Source: Nocardioides sediminis
Lineage (GTDB): Bacteria; Actinomycetota; Actinomycetes; Propionibacteriales; Nocardioidaceae
NCBI RefSeq assembly: GCF_003047295.1
Contig: NZ_PZYZ01000009.1
Location: forward strand, 45,036-109,035
DNA length: 64,000 nt
Direction: 5' to 3'
The notes beneath the pieces were generated by a model. That model did not search any database. It was not told the origin of the DNA and worked only from the letters and a program-made list of their open reading frames with translations. Positions 17,679-26,462 of the stretch are shown here, piece after piece (position 1 is the first letter of the stretch; each line of letters begins with the position of its first letter). The translations under genes were made by a program, and so were the position numbers.

Positions 17679-17684
17679 TAGGGT
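17679..17684 (+). promoter_or_regulatory. Leaderless -10 box of the sulfotransferase gene
   Basis: TAGGGT, 7 nt before ATG 17692. The whole divergent intergenic region is 36 nt. Confidence 0.55.
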
Positions 17685-17691
17685 GCTCGGC

Positions 17692-18387
17692 ATGACGACA
17701 CCGGCGTGGCTCGGGATCGGTGCCCAGCGGTCGGGGACGACGTGGTTCACCGACCTGCTGACCCAGCACCCCGAGGTCGGTCTCGGCACCAACGACAAGA
17801 AGGAGCAGCACCTGCTCCACAAGGTCGGCGACGGCCTCGTCCCCGCGTCGGACTACCTCGGCCTCTTCCCCGACGACGGCGTACGACGGGGGGAGTGGAC
17901 CCCGCAGTACCTCCGGCACGCGTCGGCGCCGGCCACCGCGGCGCGGCTGCTCGGGCCGGACGTCCCGGTCCTGGTGCTGCTGCGGGACCCCGTCGAGCGC
18001 TTCCTCTCCGCCATGCGGCTCGCTGCCACGCGCGCGAAGTCCCCGTGGCCCTACCCGGTACCCATCACCGTGCAGGGCTTCAGCGGCTTCTACGCCGACC
18101 AGCTGGCGATGTGGGCCCACCACGTGGGACGCGAGCGGATGGTGGTGATGGTCTATGAGTCCGTACGCCGCACGCCCCAGGCCGCCGTCGACGCCGTGTG
18201 GGCCCGGCTCGGTCTGGACCCGGTCCCCCTGACCGACGTCGACCGTCCCTCGCGCTCGAGCAGCCACGCGGCGTGGGAGCCGCCCGAGGGCCTCGTCGAG
18301 TCCCTCCGGGTGCTCTACCGCCCGCAGGTCGGCCGGCTCGCCGACGACTGGGGCCTCGACCTCTCGGGTTGGTCGCTGGACCGCTGA
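17692..18387 (+). CDS. PAPS-dependent sulfotransferase
   Basis: A 231-residue sulfotransferase-fold protein. The 5'-phosphosulfate loop is at the N-terminus (LGIGAQRSGTTWFTDLL) and the 3'-phosphate-binding element is VLVLLRDPVERFLSAMRLA. It would move sulfate from PAPS to an unknown acceptor. ATG 17692 lies 7 nt after TAGGGT and no Shine-Dalgarno is visible. It is divergent from tldD through a 36-nt gap and ends 1 nt before the convergent sbcC stop. Having a sulfotransferase beside an operon containing a sulfatase is notable but no common pathway is shown. Confidence 0.85.
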   Translation: MTTPAWLGIGAQRSGTTWFTDLLTQHPEVGLGTNDKKEQHLLHKVGDGLVPASDYLGLFPDDGVRRGEWTPQYLRHASAPATAARLLGPDVPVLVLLRDPVERFLSAMRLAATRAKSPWPYPVPITVQGFSGFYADQLAMWAHHVGRERMVVMVYESVRRTPQAAVDAVWARLGLDPVPLTDVDRPSRSSSHAAWEPPEGLVESLRVLYRPQVGRLADDWGLDLSGWSLDR

Positions 18388-18388
18388 C

Positions 18389-21370
18389 TCAGGCGAGCAC
18401 CGACTCCACGCTGGAGCCGCGGGTGCGGTGCTTGTGCACCCTCAGCTGGGTAGGGATGCGGTCACGCATCTCGGCGACGTGGCTGACCACTCCCACGACC
18501 CGGCCGCCGTCGCGAAGTCCGTCGAGGGTGTCCATGACGTCGTCGAGGGTCTCGGCGTCCAGCGAGCCGAACCCCTCGTCGACGAAGAGGGTGTCGAGGT
18601 CGGCTCCGCCGGCCTCCTGGGTGATGACGTCGGCGAGCCCGAGGGCGAGCGCGAGGGAGACCACGAACGTCTCACCGCCCGACAGGGTGGCCGGGTCGCG
18701 GGCCTCGCCCGACCAGTCGTCGCGCACCCGCAGGCTCAGGCCGCCGCGGGTCTCGCCCGCACCGCGCAGCCCGGTGTGCTCCAGGGAGTAGCGCTGGTCA
18801 CTCATCGTGACGAGGCGCTCGTTGGCGGCCGCGACGACCTGGCTGAGCCGGTGGGCCAGCACGTAGGCGGAGAGCCGCATCTGGAGGGTGTTGTCGGCGG
18901 CCTTGCCCTCGACGAACGCGGACAGGTGCGTCGCCAGCTCGAGGTCGCTGCGCACCGGCTCCCAGGCGTCGAGCGCGGCCGTCAGGTCCACGGCGAGGTC
19001 GTCGACCCGGGCGACGCGCCGCGTGGCCACGGCCAGCTGCGCGTGGGCGGCCCGCGCGCTGGTCTCGGTCGCCTCACGGTCGGCCCGCGCGACGGCGAGG
19101 TCCGGCACCGGCCGACGGGCTGCTTCCTCGTGGACGGGGTCCTGCAGGACCCCGCGGGCACGCGTCACGCGTGCCTCGGCGGCGTCGAGCCCCGCGGCGA
19201 CGCGGTGTGCCTCGTCGGGGTCGAGGAGGGCGCCGCGGTAGTCGTCGAGATCGGTGAAGCCGCTCCGCGCCGCCGCCTGGTGCAGCGCCTGCCGGGCGGC
19301 GTCGAGGTCGCGCTCGGCAGCGCGCCGACGCTCGTCCGCCGCGCAGGCGCGGGCGAGCAGCTCGTGGGAGCGGGACCAGTGCGAGACGAGCGCCGCGAGG
19401 GTCGCGTGGCCGGTGCCGTCGAGGACCGCGTCGAGCCGTGTCCCGAGGCGGTCGCGCTCGGCTGTGTGCAGCTCGAGTCGCGAGGCCAGCCCAGCCAACC
19501 GCTGCTCGTGGCCTTCCAGCTCGGCGCGCAGGGCGTGGGCCTGCTCCTCGGCCGTGGCGACCCGGTCACGGAGGTCGTCGGCGCGGGCGGCGGACGCCGT
19601 CACCTCGGCGTGCCTGTCGACCGCCTCGGCGAGCTCCTCGTCGAGGGAGCACGTCCGGTCGGTGCCGGCGAGCGCCACCAGGGCCGAGTGCTGTGTCTCG
19701 AGATGACGCGCCTGGTCGTCGAGGGCCACCACGACGGTCTCGGAGTCGTCGACGGCCTTGCGCGCGGCGCGCTCGGCGGGGGCGTCGGGCGCACCGTGGG
19801 TGGCGACGGCGAGGGCGGGGTGCTCGCAGGACCCGCACACCGGGCAGCTCGCGCCCACGGCGACCTGCCCGGCCAGCTCCGCGGCCATGCCATCGAGACG
19901 GGCCTCGCGGATCTCGAGCCAGGTCTCCTTGAGCGCGGTGAGCTCGGCCCGGGCGGCGTCGCGGTCGGCCACCGCGCGTCCCAGGGCGGGAGCGACCACG
20001 TCGCGGTCGCGTGCGGCGTCGCGCCGGGCGCGGAGCTGGTCGACCTGCGTCGTGATCCCGGGGACCAGGGCCACTGCCTCCTCGGCGGCGCGGAGCTTGG
20101 TGCGCAGCGCGGTCAGCCGCTCGGGGAGGGCTGCGACGGCCAGTGTCGCAGCGGCCCGGTCGGCCTCGGCCTGCTCGATGTCGGACAGCACCTCGTCGCG
20201 GAGGCGGCCCACCTCGACCAGCCGGTCGGCGTCGGGGCGCAGCGCCTCGGCGGCCTGGAGCGAGGCGGCCGACTCGGCCAGGACCCGCGGCAGGTCCACG
20301 TCGTCGAGGCGACGCGTGCTGCCGGGGCCGGCCACGGCCGCCCATCCGGCCAGGGTGCTGGCGGCCTCGCGATGCGCGGACGCGCACACGGCCTCGCGGT
20401 CGTCGAGGGCGGCATCGAGGCCGGTCAGCGCCGTGGCGCGCTCGGCACGCGCGAGGCGCAGGCGCGCCGCCCGGTGGGCCTCGTCGTCGTGGTCGGCCAC
20501 GACGGCGGCGGCCTCCGCGTGGGTGCTCTGCAGGCCCAGGATCCGCTCGGCCTCGGCGAGGCCCCGGACCGCGCGCGCGCTCGCGTCGTCGGCGGCGGCC
20601 GCGGAGGACGCGGTCACGTGGGCCCGGGCCCGGGAGTCGGCACGGACCAGGTCGAGCCAGGTCCGCAGGCCGTCGGGCGGGGTGCCCTCGTCGGGGACGG
20701 GGCGGTCGGAGGTCTCGGAGATGCGGCTGACCAGCGTGGACACCGTCGCCGCGTGCTGGTCGGCCACGCGGCGCACGGACGTGCGGTGGTCGCGCAGCCA
20801 CCGCTCCACCTGGTCGAAGCGGCCGGTCCGGAACACCTGCTGCAGCAGGGCGTGGCGCTCCTCGGAGCGAGCGCGCAGGAAGGCCTGGAAGCGACCCTGG
20901 GGGAGGAGGGCGACCTGGCAGAACTGGGGGAGGTTCATCCCCGCGAGGCGGGTCATCAGGTGCCCGGCCTCGTCGAGCCGGGTGGATCGCGTCACCCAGG
21001 CGCCGTCGACGCGCTCGGCGAGGTGGACCGAGGCCTGCTCGGTGGTGATGCCGGTGCCGCGCTTCTTGGGCCGCTGCCACGCCGGGGACCGCTCGATGCG
21101 CCAGCGGCGCCCGGACAGCGTGACCTCCAGGGTGACCGCGGGCGCCACTCCCGGCGCGGCCTGGTCGCAGCGCAGGCGCTTGGCGACCGATCGGTCGCCG
21201 GGGACGTCGCCGTAGAGCCCGAAGCACACGGCGTCGAGGATGCTGGACTTGCCGGCCCCGGTGGCCCCGCTGAGCAGGAAGAGCCCGGACGCCGACAGGA
21301 CGTCGAAGTCGATCGAGACCGTGTCGGCGAACGGGCCGAACGCGGTGGCCCGGAGGGAGTGCAGGCGCAT
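18389..21370 (-). CDS. sbcC: Exonuclease SbcC (Rad50-like ATPase subunit)
   Basis: A 993-residue SMC-like ATPase. Walker A is at the N-terminus (GATGAGKSSILDAVCFGLYG). Long coiled-coil arms flank a zinc hook C509-P-V-C512 in ASCPVCGSCEHP. The C-terminal half holds the ABC signature LSGGETF and Walker B LDTLFVDEGFGSLDAETL. With SbcD it forms the nuclease that opens DNA hairpins and processes double-strand ends. Its ATG overlaps the sbcD stop, so the two are co-translated. The coiled coil is extremely rich in Ala/Arg, which creates very long antisense open frames on the plus strand. Confidence 0.95.
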   Translation of the reverse strand: MRLHSLRATAFGPFADTVSIDFDVLSASGLFLLSGATGAGKSSILDAVCFGLYGDVPGDRSVAKRLRCDQAAPGVAPAVTLEVTLSGRRWRIERSPAWQRPKKRGTGITTEQASVHLAERVDGAWVTRSTRLDEAGHLMTRLAGMNLPQFCQVALLPQGRFQAFLRARSEERHALLQQVFRTGRFDQVERWLRDHRTSVRRVADQHAATVSTLVSRISETSDRPVPDEGTPPDGLRTWLDLVRADSRARAHVTASSAAAADDASARAVRGLAEAERILGLQSTHAEAAAVVADHDDEAHRAARLRLARAERATALTGLDAALDDREAVCASAHREAASTLAGWAAVAGPGSTRRLDDVDLPRVLAESAASLQAAEALRPDADRLVEVGRLRDEVLSDIEQAEADRAAATLAVAALPERLTALRTKLRAAEEAVALVPGITTQVDQLRARRDAARDRDVVAPALGRAVADRDAARAELTALKETWLEIREARLDGMAAELAGQVAVGASCPVCGSCEHPALAVATHGAPDAPAERAARKAVDDSETVVVALDDQARHLETQHSALVALAGTDRTCSLDEELAEAVDRHAEVTASAARADDLRDRVATAEEQAHALRAELEGHEQRLAGLASRLELHTAERDRLGTRLDAVLDGTGHATLAALVSHWSRSHELLARACAADERRRAAERDLDAARQALHQAAARSGFTDLDDYRGALLDPDEAHRVAAGLDAAEARVTRARGVLQDPVHEEAARRPVPDLAVARADREATETSARAAHAQLAVATRRVARVDDLAVDLTAALDAWEPVRSDLELATHLSAFVEGKAADNTLQMRLSAYVLAHRLSQVVAAANERLVTMSDQRYSLEHTGLRGAGETRGGLSLRVRDDWSGEARDPATLSGGETFVVSLALALGLADVITQEAGGADLDTLFVDEGFGSLDAETLDDVMDTLDGLRDGGRVVGVVSHVAEMRDRIPTQLRVHKHRTRGSSVESVLA

Positions 21371-22533
21371 CAGGCCTCACCCACGAGCACGTCGAGGTCG
21401 GTGTCCTCGCAGCAGGCGTCCACGGCGTCGCGGAGCAGCGCGGACTCGGCCGGGGTCGCGGGAGCCCCTCGCAGGGCGCTGACGAAGTCGAGGGTCACCT
21501 CGTGGTCGGAGCGCCCGGCGGTGCGGGCCGCCGGCGTCGTGGCCCTGTCGCCGCCGACGGGCTGGAACGAGAGCACCAGGGTGTGCGGGAACCGGGCGCG
21601 GAGCCGGTCCATCGCGTGGAGCGGGCGGACGCGATCGGTCAGCGTCGCCTGCACCCACGCATCCTCGTGGACCGCGAGGCGGGGGTCGGTCAGCAGCGTC
21701 TCGATCTCCCCGGTGATCCGGGCTAGCCGCCGGGGGACCGGAGCGGGGACGTGCTCGGCGCGGGCCAGCCCGGGGGCGTCGAGGTCGACCAGCCACGAGC
21801 CCTTCTGGTGGTCGGCCTCGGAGAAGGAGTAGGCCAGCGGCGAGCCGCTGTAGCGGATCGACCCGGTGAGCGTGTGCTGCCCGTGCAGGTGGCCGAGGGC
21901 CACGTAGTCGATGCCGTCGAAGGAGGACGTGGCCACCCGGGAGACGCCGCCGACGCTGATGTCACGCTCGGAGTCCGACGGCTCGGCGCCGGCGACGAAC
22001 GCGTGCGCCATGACGACGGACCGCGTGCGGGCGCTGCGACCCGCGAGGTCGGCCCGCACCCGCGACATGGCAGCGTCCATCACTGCCTGGTGGGACCGGG
22101 CCGGCAGCTGCCAGGGCTCGACGAGCGAGCGGGGGTCGAGGTAGGGCAGGCCGTGCACGGCCACCGGACCGTGGTCGTCCTCGAGGAGGACGGGGGTGCC
22201 CACGCTCGCGGCCGACGTCCGGATGAAGACTCCCGCGGCGTCGATCAGGCGCGAGCCGAAGCCGAGGCGCTGCGCCGAGTCGTGGTTGCCGCTGGTGACC
22301 ACCACGCGGGCTCGCGACGCGGCGAGCCTGGCGAACGCCTCGTCGGCCAGGTGCACCGCGTCGACGTGGGGGAGTGCCCGGTCGTAGACGTCACCGGAGA
22401 CGAGCACGACGTCGACGCGCTCGGTGTCGACCACCTCGAGCAGGTGGTCGACGAACGCACCCTGGTGGCCGAGCAGGTCCTCCCGGTGGAAGGACCTCCC
22501 CAGGTGCCAGTCGGAGGTGTGCAGGATGCGCAT
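21370..22533 (-). CDS. sbcD: Exonuclease SbcD (Mre11-like nuclease subunit)
   Basis: A 387-residue metallophosphoesterase. Motifs in order: HTSDWHLGRSF (residues 5-15), VLVSGDVYDRA, VTSGNHDSAQRLG and ALGHLHGQH, which together coordinate two Mn ions. A C-terminal capping domain follows. It is the nuclease partner of SbcC, encoded directly downstream with overlapping stop and start. The ATG at 22533 lies 6 nt after a minus-strand TAGGTT box, so the operon mRNA is probably leaderless. Confidence 0.95.
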   Translation of the reverse strand: MRILHTSDWHLGRSFHREDLLGHQGAFVDHLLEVVDTERVDVVLVSGDVYDRALPHVDAVHLADEAFARLAASRARVVVTSGNHDSAQRLGFGSRLIDAAGVFIRTSAASVGTPVLLEDDHGPVAVHGLPYLDPRSLVEPWQLPARSHQAVMDAAMSRVRADLAGRSARTRSVVMAHAFVAGAEPSDSERDISVGGVSRVATSSFDGIDYVALGHLHGQHTLTGSIRYSGSPLAYSFSEADHQKGSWLVDLDAPGLARAEHVPAPVPRRLARITGEIETLLTDPRLAVHEDAWVQATLTDRVRPLHAMDRLRARFPHTLVLSFQPVGGDRATTPAARTAGRSDHEVTLDFVSALRGAPATPAESALLRDAVDACCEDTDLDVLVGEA

Positions 22534-22539
22534 GGGACG

Positions 22540-22545
22540 AACCTA
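22540..22545 (-). promoter_or_regulatory. Leaderless -10 box of sbcD-sbcC
   Basis: Minus-strand TAGGTT ending 6 nt before the sbcD ATG. No Shine-Dalgarno is present. Confidence 0.5.
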
Positions 22546-22604
22546 ATTTCGACCACCGACAGCGGCCGGCATCCCACGCCGTCGTGCGTCGGTCGAGGCG
22601 TGGT

Positions 22605-23441
22605 TCAGGCGTACTGGACGCAGCGGCCCGGCGAGGTGAACCCGTGCAGCGTCAGGCCCGCCTGCCGGGCCAGGTCGACCGACAGGCTGGTCGGTGCACC
22701 CACGGCGACGAGACTCCCGATGCCCGCCGTGACGGCCTTCTGGACGAGCTCGAAGCCGGCCCGGCCGCTGACCACCAGGCAGGCGGCGCCGGAGGACTCG
22801 CCGGCGAGCACGCGCGCGCCGATCACCTTGTCGACGGCGTTGTGCCGACCCACGTCTTCGCGCACCAGCTCGATCTCTCCGTCGGCGGAGGCCAGGGCCG
22901 CCGCGTGCACGCCCCCCGTGCGCTCGAAGATGCGTTGGCCGGTGCGCAACCGTTCGGGGAGGAGGCGGACGACCGCGGGGGGAGGGACGTCGCCGGTCCA
23001 CGCGGAGCCGCGCACGACGTCGAGCACCTCCAGCACGCTGTCCTTGCCGCACACCCCGCAGGCCGACGACCCCGCGCTGCGCACCTCGTGCCGGTGCACG
23101 GCGTCGATGTCGGTGCCCGCTGCGAGGGTGATCGTCACGACGTTGAACTCCTCCTCCGGGAGGAGGTCGGCGTCGGTGCAGTAGGCCACCTGCCGGATCG
23201 CCGAAGGGGGGAAGAGTGACTCGCTCACCGCGAAGCCCGCCGCCAGCTCGAAGTCGTGCCCCGGGGTGCGCATCGTCACCCACACCCGGCGCGCGGGCTG
23301 CCCCGGCGCGGCGAGCCGGATCTCGAGGGGTTCCTCGGTCACCAGCCGGTCCTCGTGCGTGCGGGTCCCCTCGGCGAGGTGCTCGGTCACGCGGGTGCGG
23401 ACCGAGGGACCGGGCCGGCGGGGGCGGGCGCTGGTGGTCAT
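22605..23441 (-). CDS. fdhD: Formate dehydrogenase accessory sulfurtransferase FdhD
   Basis: A 278-residue FdhD. It transfers sulfur from a cysteine desulfurase to the molybdenum cofactor of formate dehydrogenases. The redox/sulfur-carrying cysteines are C128 and C131 in SSACGVCGKDS; other conserved phrases are VTMRTPGHDFELAAGF and VREDVGRHNAVDKVIGA. The ATG overlaps the pepN stop (ATGA), so it is translated from the pepN transcript. No formate dehydrogenase or molybdenum-cofactor gene is in the window. Confidence 0.93.
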   Translation of the reverse strand: MTTSARPRRPGPSVRTRVTEHLAEGTRTHEDRLVTEEPLEIRLAAPGQPARRVWVTMRTPGHDFELAAGFAVSESLFPPSAIRQVAYCTDADLLPEEEFNVVTITLAAGTDIDAVHRHEVRSAGSSACGVCGKDSVLEVLDVVRGSAWTGDVPPPAVVRLLPERLRTGQRIFERTGGVHAAALASADGEIELVREDVGRHNAVDKVIGARVLAGESSGAACLVVSGRAGFELVQKAVTAGIGSLVAVGAPTSLSVDLARQAGLTLHGFTSPGRCVQYA

Positions 23442-25927
23442 GCCGGCACCGAGCGTGCGTCGAGGCGTCGCCGGAGCTCGTCGGACATCACGCGCAGCTG
23501 ACGGCGCAGGGACAGGTCCAGGGTCTCGTCGCCGGCGAGCCGGTCGGCCAGGCGCACGGTCGCGGGGTCGGTCGAGGTGATGGGGAAGAACCAGCACGCA
23601 GCGTCGGCGAGCACCCAGCCCGACCGGTGGGTCGTGGTCGCCGGCAGCTCGGCGAAGAACCTCTCGACGTACGGCGCGGTGAGGTGCTCCTGGCCCGGGA
23701 GCCACATCCCCTGGCCGGTCGCCTGGAGCTCGTAGTTGGGGACGTCCTCGGCCCCGGTGAAGCGGCCCCACGCCCACGCCTTCGCTGCGTCGTCCGGCAG
23801 CGAGGCGACGGCGCGCGCGTGGTCGACGCGCGAGGTCGCGGTGGGCTCGTCGGCGAGGAACCGGTCCAGGGTGGCGCGGTCGGTGCCCCCCAGCGCGGCC
23901 AGCTGCACGAGCAACCGCCAGCGCAGGCCGAGGTCGACGTCGACCCCGGCCGGGACATCGCCGTCCAACCACCGCGACACCTCGTCGGTGCTGCTGCAGG
24001 ACGCGATCGCGCCCTGGAAGGCCGCGAGCTGGACGGTGCTCCCCGGCTCCGCGGTGGTCGCCCGGGCCAGGCACGCCTGGTGCAGGGCCTCCAGCGCGGC
24101 ACGCGGGTCCTCGGCCAGGGGTGCCACCTTGGTGAGCAGCCACTCCATCAGCAGCATCTTGCTCGGCGAGGAGGCCCAGCCGTTGAAGGCCAGCGGCTCG
24201 TCGCTGGTCTCGTCGGGGATGGCCACGACGGCGACGGCTAGCACGTCCTCGGGGGTGGCGGCGCCGAGCTCGAAGGCGCTGCGGAGGTTGTTCCACACGG
24301 CCGACCGCTCCATCAGGTCGGTGCTGGTCCGCATCACCGAGGGCAGCAGCGAGAGCGTGGTGGCGTCCGGGCGGGCCAGCAGCCACGACGTCTCGTCGAC
24401 GTCGATGACGACGGCGTCGTCCGCGCCCACGTCCAGGGGAGTGGCGTCGGCGTCCAGGACGACCGGCACCCGCCGGGTGGTGCCGTCGGCGGGGGTGACG
24501 GCCAGGGTGAGGCTGTGCGTGCGCTCGACCGGGTCGACGGCCGGGGGAGTGCGCAGCAGCGCGCCGGCCTCGCGGTCGTGGGCGACGGTGTCGACGCCGC
24601 GGGTGCGCAGCCAGCCGTCGGTGACGTCGGAGAGGTCGCCCGCGCCGGCCCGCTCCCAGCTGGCGAAGAGGTCGTGCATGGTGGCATTGCCGAAGCGATG
24701 GGTCTCGAAGTGGTCGACGACGCCCCGGAAGAACACGTCGTCGCCGAGGCGCCCGTTGAGCTGCTTGAGCACCGTGGAGCCCTTGACGTAGGAGATGCCG
24801 TCGAAGTCCTGGAGGGCGGCGGTGGCGTCCGCGGCGCCGTTGCCTGCGACGGGGTGGGTGGCCGGGCCGGCGTCGGCGACCAGCCCCCACTGGCGGCGCA
24901 GGTAGGAGTTGTGCACCCACGCGTCGTCGTACTGAGTGACGTCGGCGGTGACCCGGTTGCCCATGTACTCGGCGAAGGACTCGTTGAGCCAGAGGTCGTC
25001 CCACCAGGCCGGGGTCGTGAGGTTGCCGAACCACTGGTGCGCCATCTCGTGCATCACCGTCGTGGCGCGCACGATGCGGGCGCCGCGCGTGACCTTGGTG
25101 GTGAAGACCAGCGGGTCGCGGAAGGTGACGCAGCCGGGGTTCTCCATGGCGCCGGCGTTGAACTCGGGGACGAAGGCCTGGTGGTAGCTGCCGAAGGGGT
25201 AGCGGATGCCGAAGAGGCGGTGCATCTCGTCGAAGCCCTGCCGGGTGAGCGTGAACAGCTCGTCCGCGTCCGCGTCGAGCTCGCGGGCCAGGCTCGCGCG
25301 GGCCGAGAGGCCCAGCGGGATGCCGTCGTGCTCGTCGGTGACCAGGTGGTAGGGGCCGGCGACCAGGGTGACGAAGTAGGTGGACAGCGGCGGGGTCTCC
25401 TCGAAGACCCAGGAGCCGGGCTCGACCTGGCTGCCCGGCCCGTTGGCGACCACGACCCAGTCCTCCGGAGCACGGACGGCCAGCCGGTAGGGCGCCTTGA
25501 GGTCGGGCTGGTCGAAGCAGGCGAAGATGCTGGGGGCGGCGTCCATGAAGGACATCCCGTAGACGTAGTGCCGGCCGTCGGCGGGGTCGGTGCTGCGGTG
25601 CAGGCCCTCGCCGTCGTTGCGGAACCGCATGACGGCGTCGACCACGAGCTCGTTGTCGCCCGCAGCGGTGTCGAGCGGGACCCGCCCCTGGCGGAGCAGG
25701 TCGGGGTCGATCCGGTCTCCGTTGAGCGTGATCGACCGCACCGAGACGGGCTTGAGGTCCACGAACGTCGGCCCGCCCCGGCTCCGGAACCGGATCGTGG
25801 TGTGCGACGCGAAGGTCGCCTCGTCCGAGGCGAGGTCCAGCGACACGTCGTACGACGTGATGTCGAGCAGCTCGCGGCGCTCGACGGCCTCGGTGCGCTG
25901 CAGGCTCAGGAAGGGGGATCCGCTCAC
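23438..25927 (-). CDS. pepN: Aminopeptidase N (M1 family)
   Basis: An 829-residue M1 zinc aminopeptidase. The substrate N-terminus anchor is GAMENPGCVTF. The zinc site H293-E294-M-A-H297 with the distant E316 (LWLNESFAEYMG) is intact. The N-terminal beta domain, the catalytic domain and the C-terminal ERAP1-like helical domain are all present, which is full length for actinobacterial PepN. The start is GTG 25927, 6 nt after a minus-strand TAGGGT box (leaderless). It is first in a two-gene operon with fdhD. Confidence 0.95.
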   Translation of the reverse strand: MSGSPFLSLQRTEAVERRELLDITSYDVSLDLASDEATFASHTTIRFRSRGGPTFVDLKPVSVRSITLNGDRIDPDLLRQGRVPLDTAAGDNELVVDAVMRFRNDGEGLHRSTDPADGRHYVYGMSFMDAAPSIFACFDQPDLKAPYRLAVRAPEDWVVVANGPGSQVEPGSWVFEETPPLSTYFVTLVAGPYHLVTDEHDGIPLGLSARASLARELDADADELFTLTRQGFDEMHRLFGIRYPFGSYHQAFVPEFNAGAMENPGCVTFRDPLVFTTKVTRGARIVRATTVMHEMAHQWFGNLTTPAWWDDLWLNESFAEYMGNRVTADVTQYDDAWVHNSYLRRQWGLVADAGPATHPVAGNGAADATAALQDFDGISYVKGSTVLKQLNGRLGDDVFFRGVVDHFETHRFGNATMHDLFASWERAGAGDLSDVTDGWLRTRGVDTVAHDREAGALLRTPPAVDPVERTHSLTLAVTPADGTTRRVPVVLDADATPLDVGADDAVVIDVDETSWLLARPDATTLSLLPSVMRTSTDLMERSAVWNNLRSAFELGAATPEDVLAVAVVAIPDETSDEPLAFNGWASSPSKMLLMEWLLTKVAPLAEDPRAALEALHQACLARATTAEPGSTVQLAAFQGAIASCSSTDEVSRWLDGDVPAGVDVDLGLRWRLLVQLAALGGTDRATLDRFLADEPTATSRVDHARAVASLPDDAAKAWAWGRFTGAEDVPNYELQATGQGMWLPGQEHLTAPYVERFFAELPATTTHRSGWVLADAACWFFPITSTDPATVRLADRLAGDETLDLSLRRQLRVMSDELRRRLDARSVPA

Positions 25928-25933
25928 TACGTC

Positions 25934-25939
25934 ACCCTA
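25934..25939 (-). promoter_or_regulatory. Leaderless -10 box of pepN-fdhD
   Basis: Minus-strand TAGGGT ending 6 nt before the pepN GTG. Confidence 0.5.
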
Positions 25940-25963
25940 GCCACCGACGTGTGCGCGAGTTCC

Positions 25964-25969
25964 TAGGCT
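25964..25969 (+). promoter_or_regulatory. Leaderless -10 box of the OsmC-family gene
   Basis: TAGGCT ending 6 nt before ATG 25976. It is divergent from the pepN box inside a 48-nt gap. Confidence 0.55.
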
Positions 25970-25975
25970 GGGCCC

Positions 25976-26440
25976 ATGACAGACACCACGCAGGGCCAGG
26001 CAGCCACGCCCCCACCGGGTCCGGACACGCTGCGCAGCATCGGACTGACCAAGATCGGCCCGCACCGCTTCAAGGCCACCAACGCCCGGGGCGGCGAGAC
26101 GTTCATGGGCCGCGGGGGAGACGACCCCGACTTCACGCCCGTCGAGCTGCTGCTCGCGGCGATCGCCGGCTGCAGCGCCATCGACGTCGACATGATCACC
26201 GGCAAGCGGGCGCACGCCACGGGGTTCGAGCTGACCGCGGAGGGCCACAAGGTGCGCGACGAGCAAGGCAACCACCTGACCGGGCTGCGCCTGAGCTTCG
26301 ACGTGCAGTTCGCCGAGGGCCCCGAGGGCGACGCCGCCCGCGAGGTCCTGCCGCGGGCCATCGCCCAGTCCCGCGACCGGCTCTGCACGGTCAGCCGGAC
26401 CGTGCAGCTCGGCGAGGAGATCACCTACGAGCAGGCCTGA
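25976..26440 (+). CDS. OsmC/Ohr-family peroxiredoxin-like protein
   Basis: A 154-residue OsmC-fold protein. The two family cysteines are present, in ELLLAAIAGCSAIDVDM and in DRLCTVSRTVQ, so thiol-dependent peroxide reduction is possible. The ordinary Ohr signature is not clear and I place it in the broader OsmC group. ATG 25976 follows TAGGCT by 6 nt. It is monocistronic, divergent from pepN and convergent with the cyclophilin gene (22-nt gap). Confidence 0.82.
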   Translation: MTDTTQGQAATPPPGPDTLRSIGLTKIGPHRFKATNARGGETFMGRGGDDPDFTPVELLLAAIAGCSAIDVDMITGKRAHATGFELTAEGHKVRDEQGNHLTGLRLSFDVQFAEGPEGDAAREVLPRAIAQSRDRLCTVSRTVQLGEEITYEQA

Positions 26441-26462
26441 CGCCTGACCCGGCGCCCGGTGG

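Noticed and set aside
18428..21832. A 1134-residue open frame on the plus strand opposite sbcC and sbcD
   Set aside because: It is a low-complexity Gly/Arg/Val/Glu translation antisense to clear SbcC and SbcD motifs, caused by the high GC content; no domain is recognisable.
22605..23441. Formate dehydrogenase genes next to fdhD
   Set aside because: None found; neighbours are pepN and sbcD.
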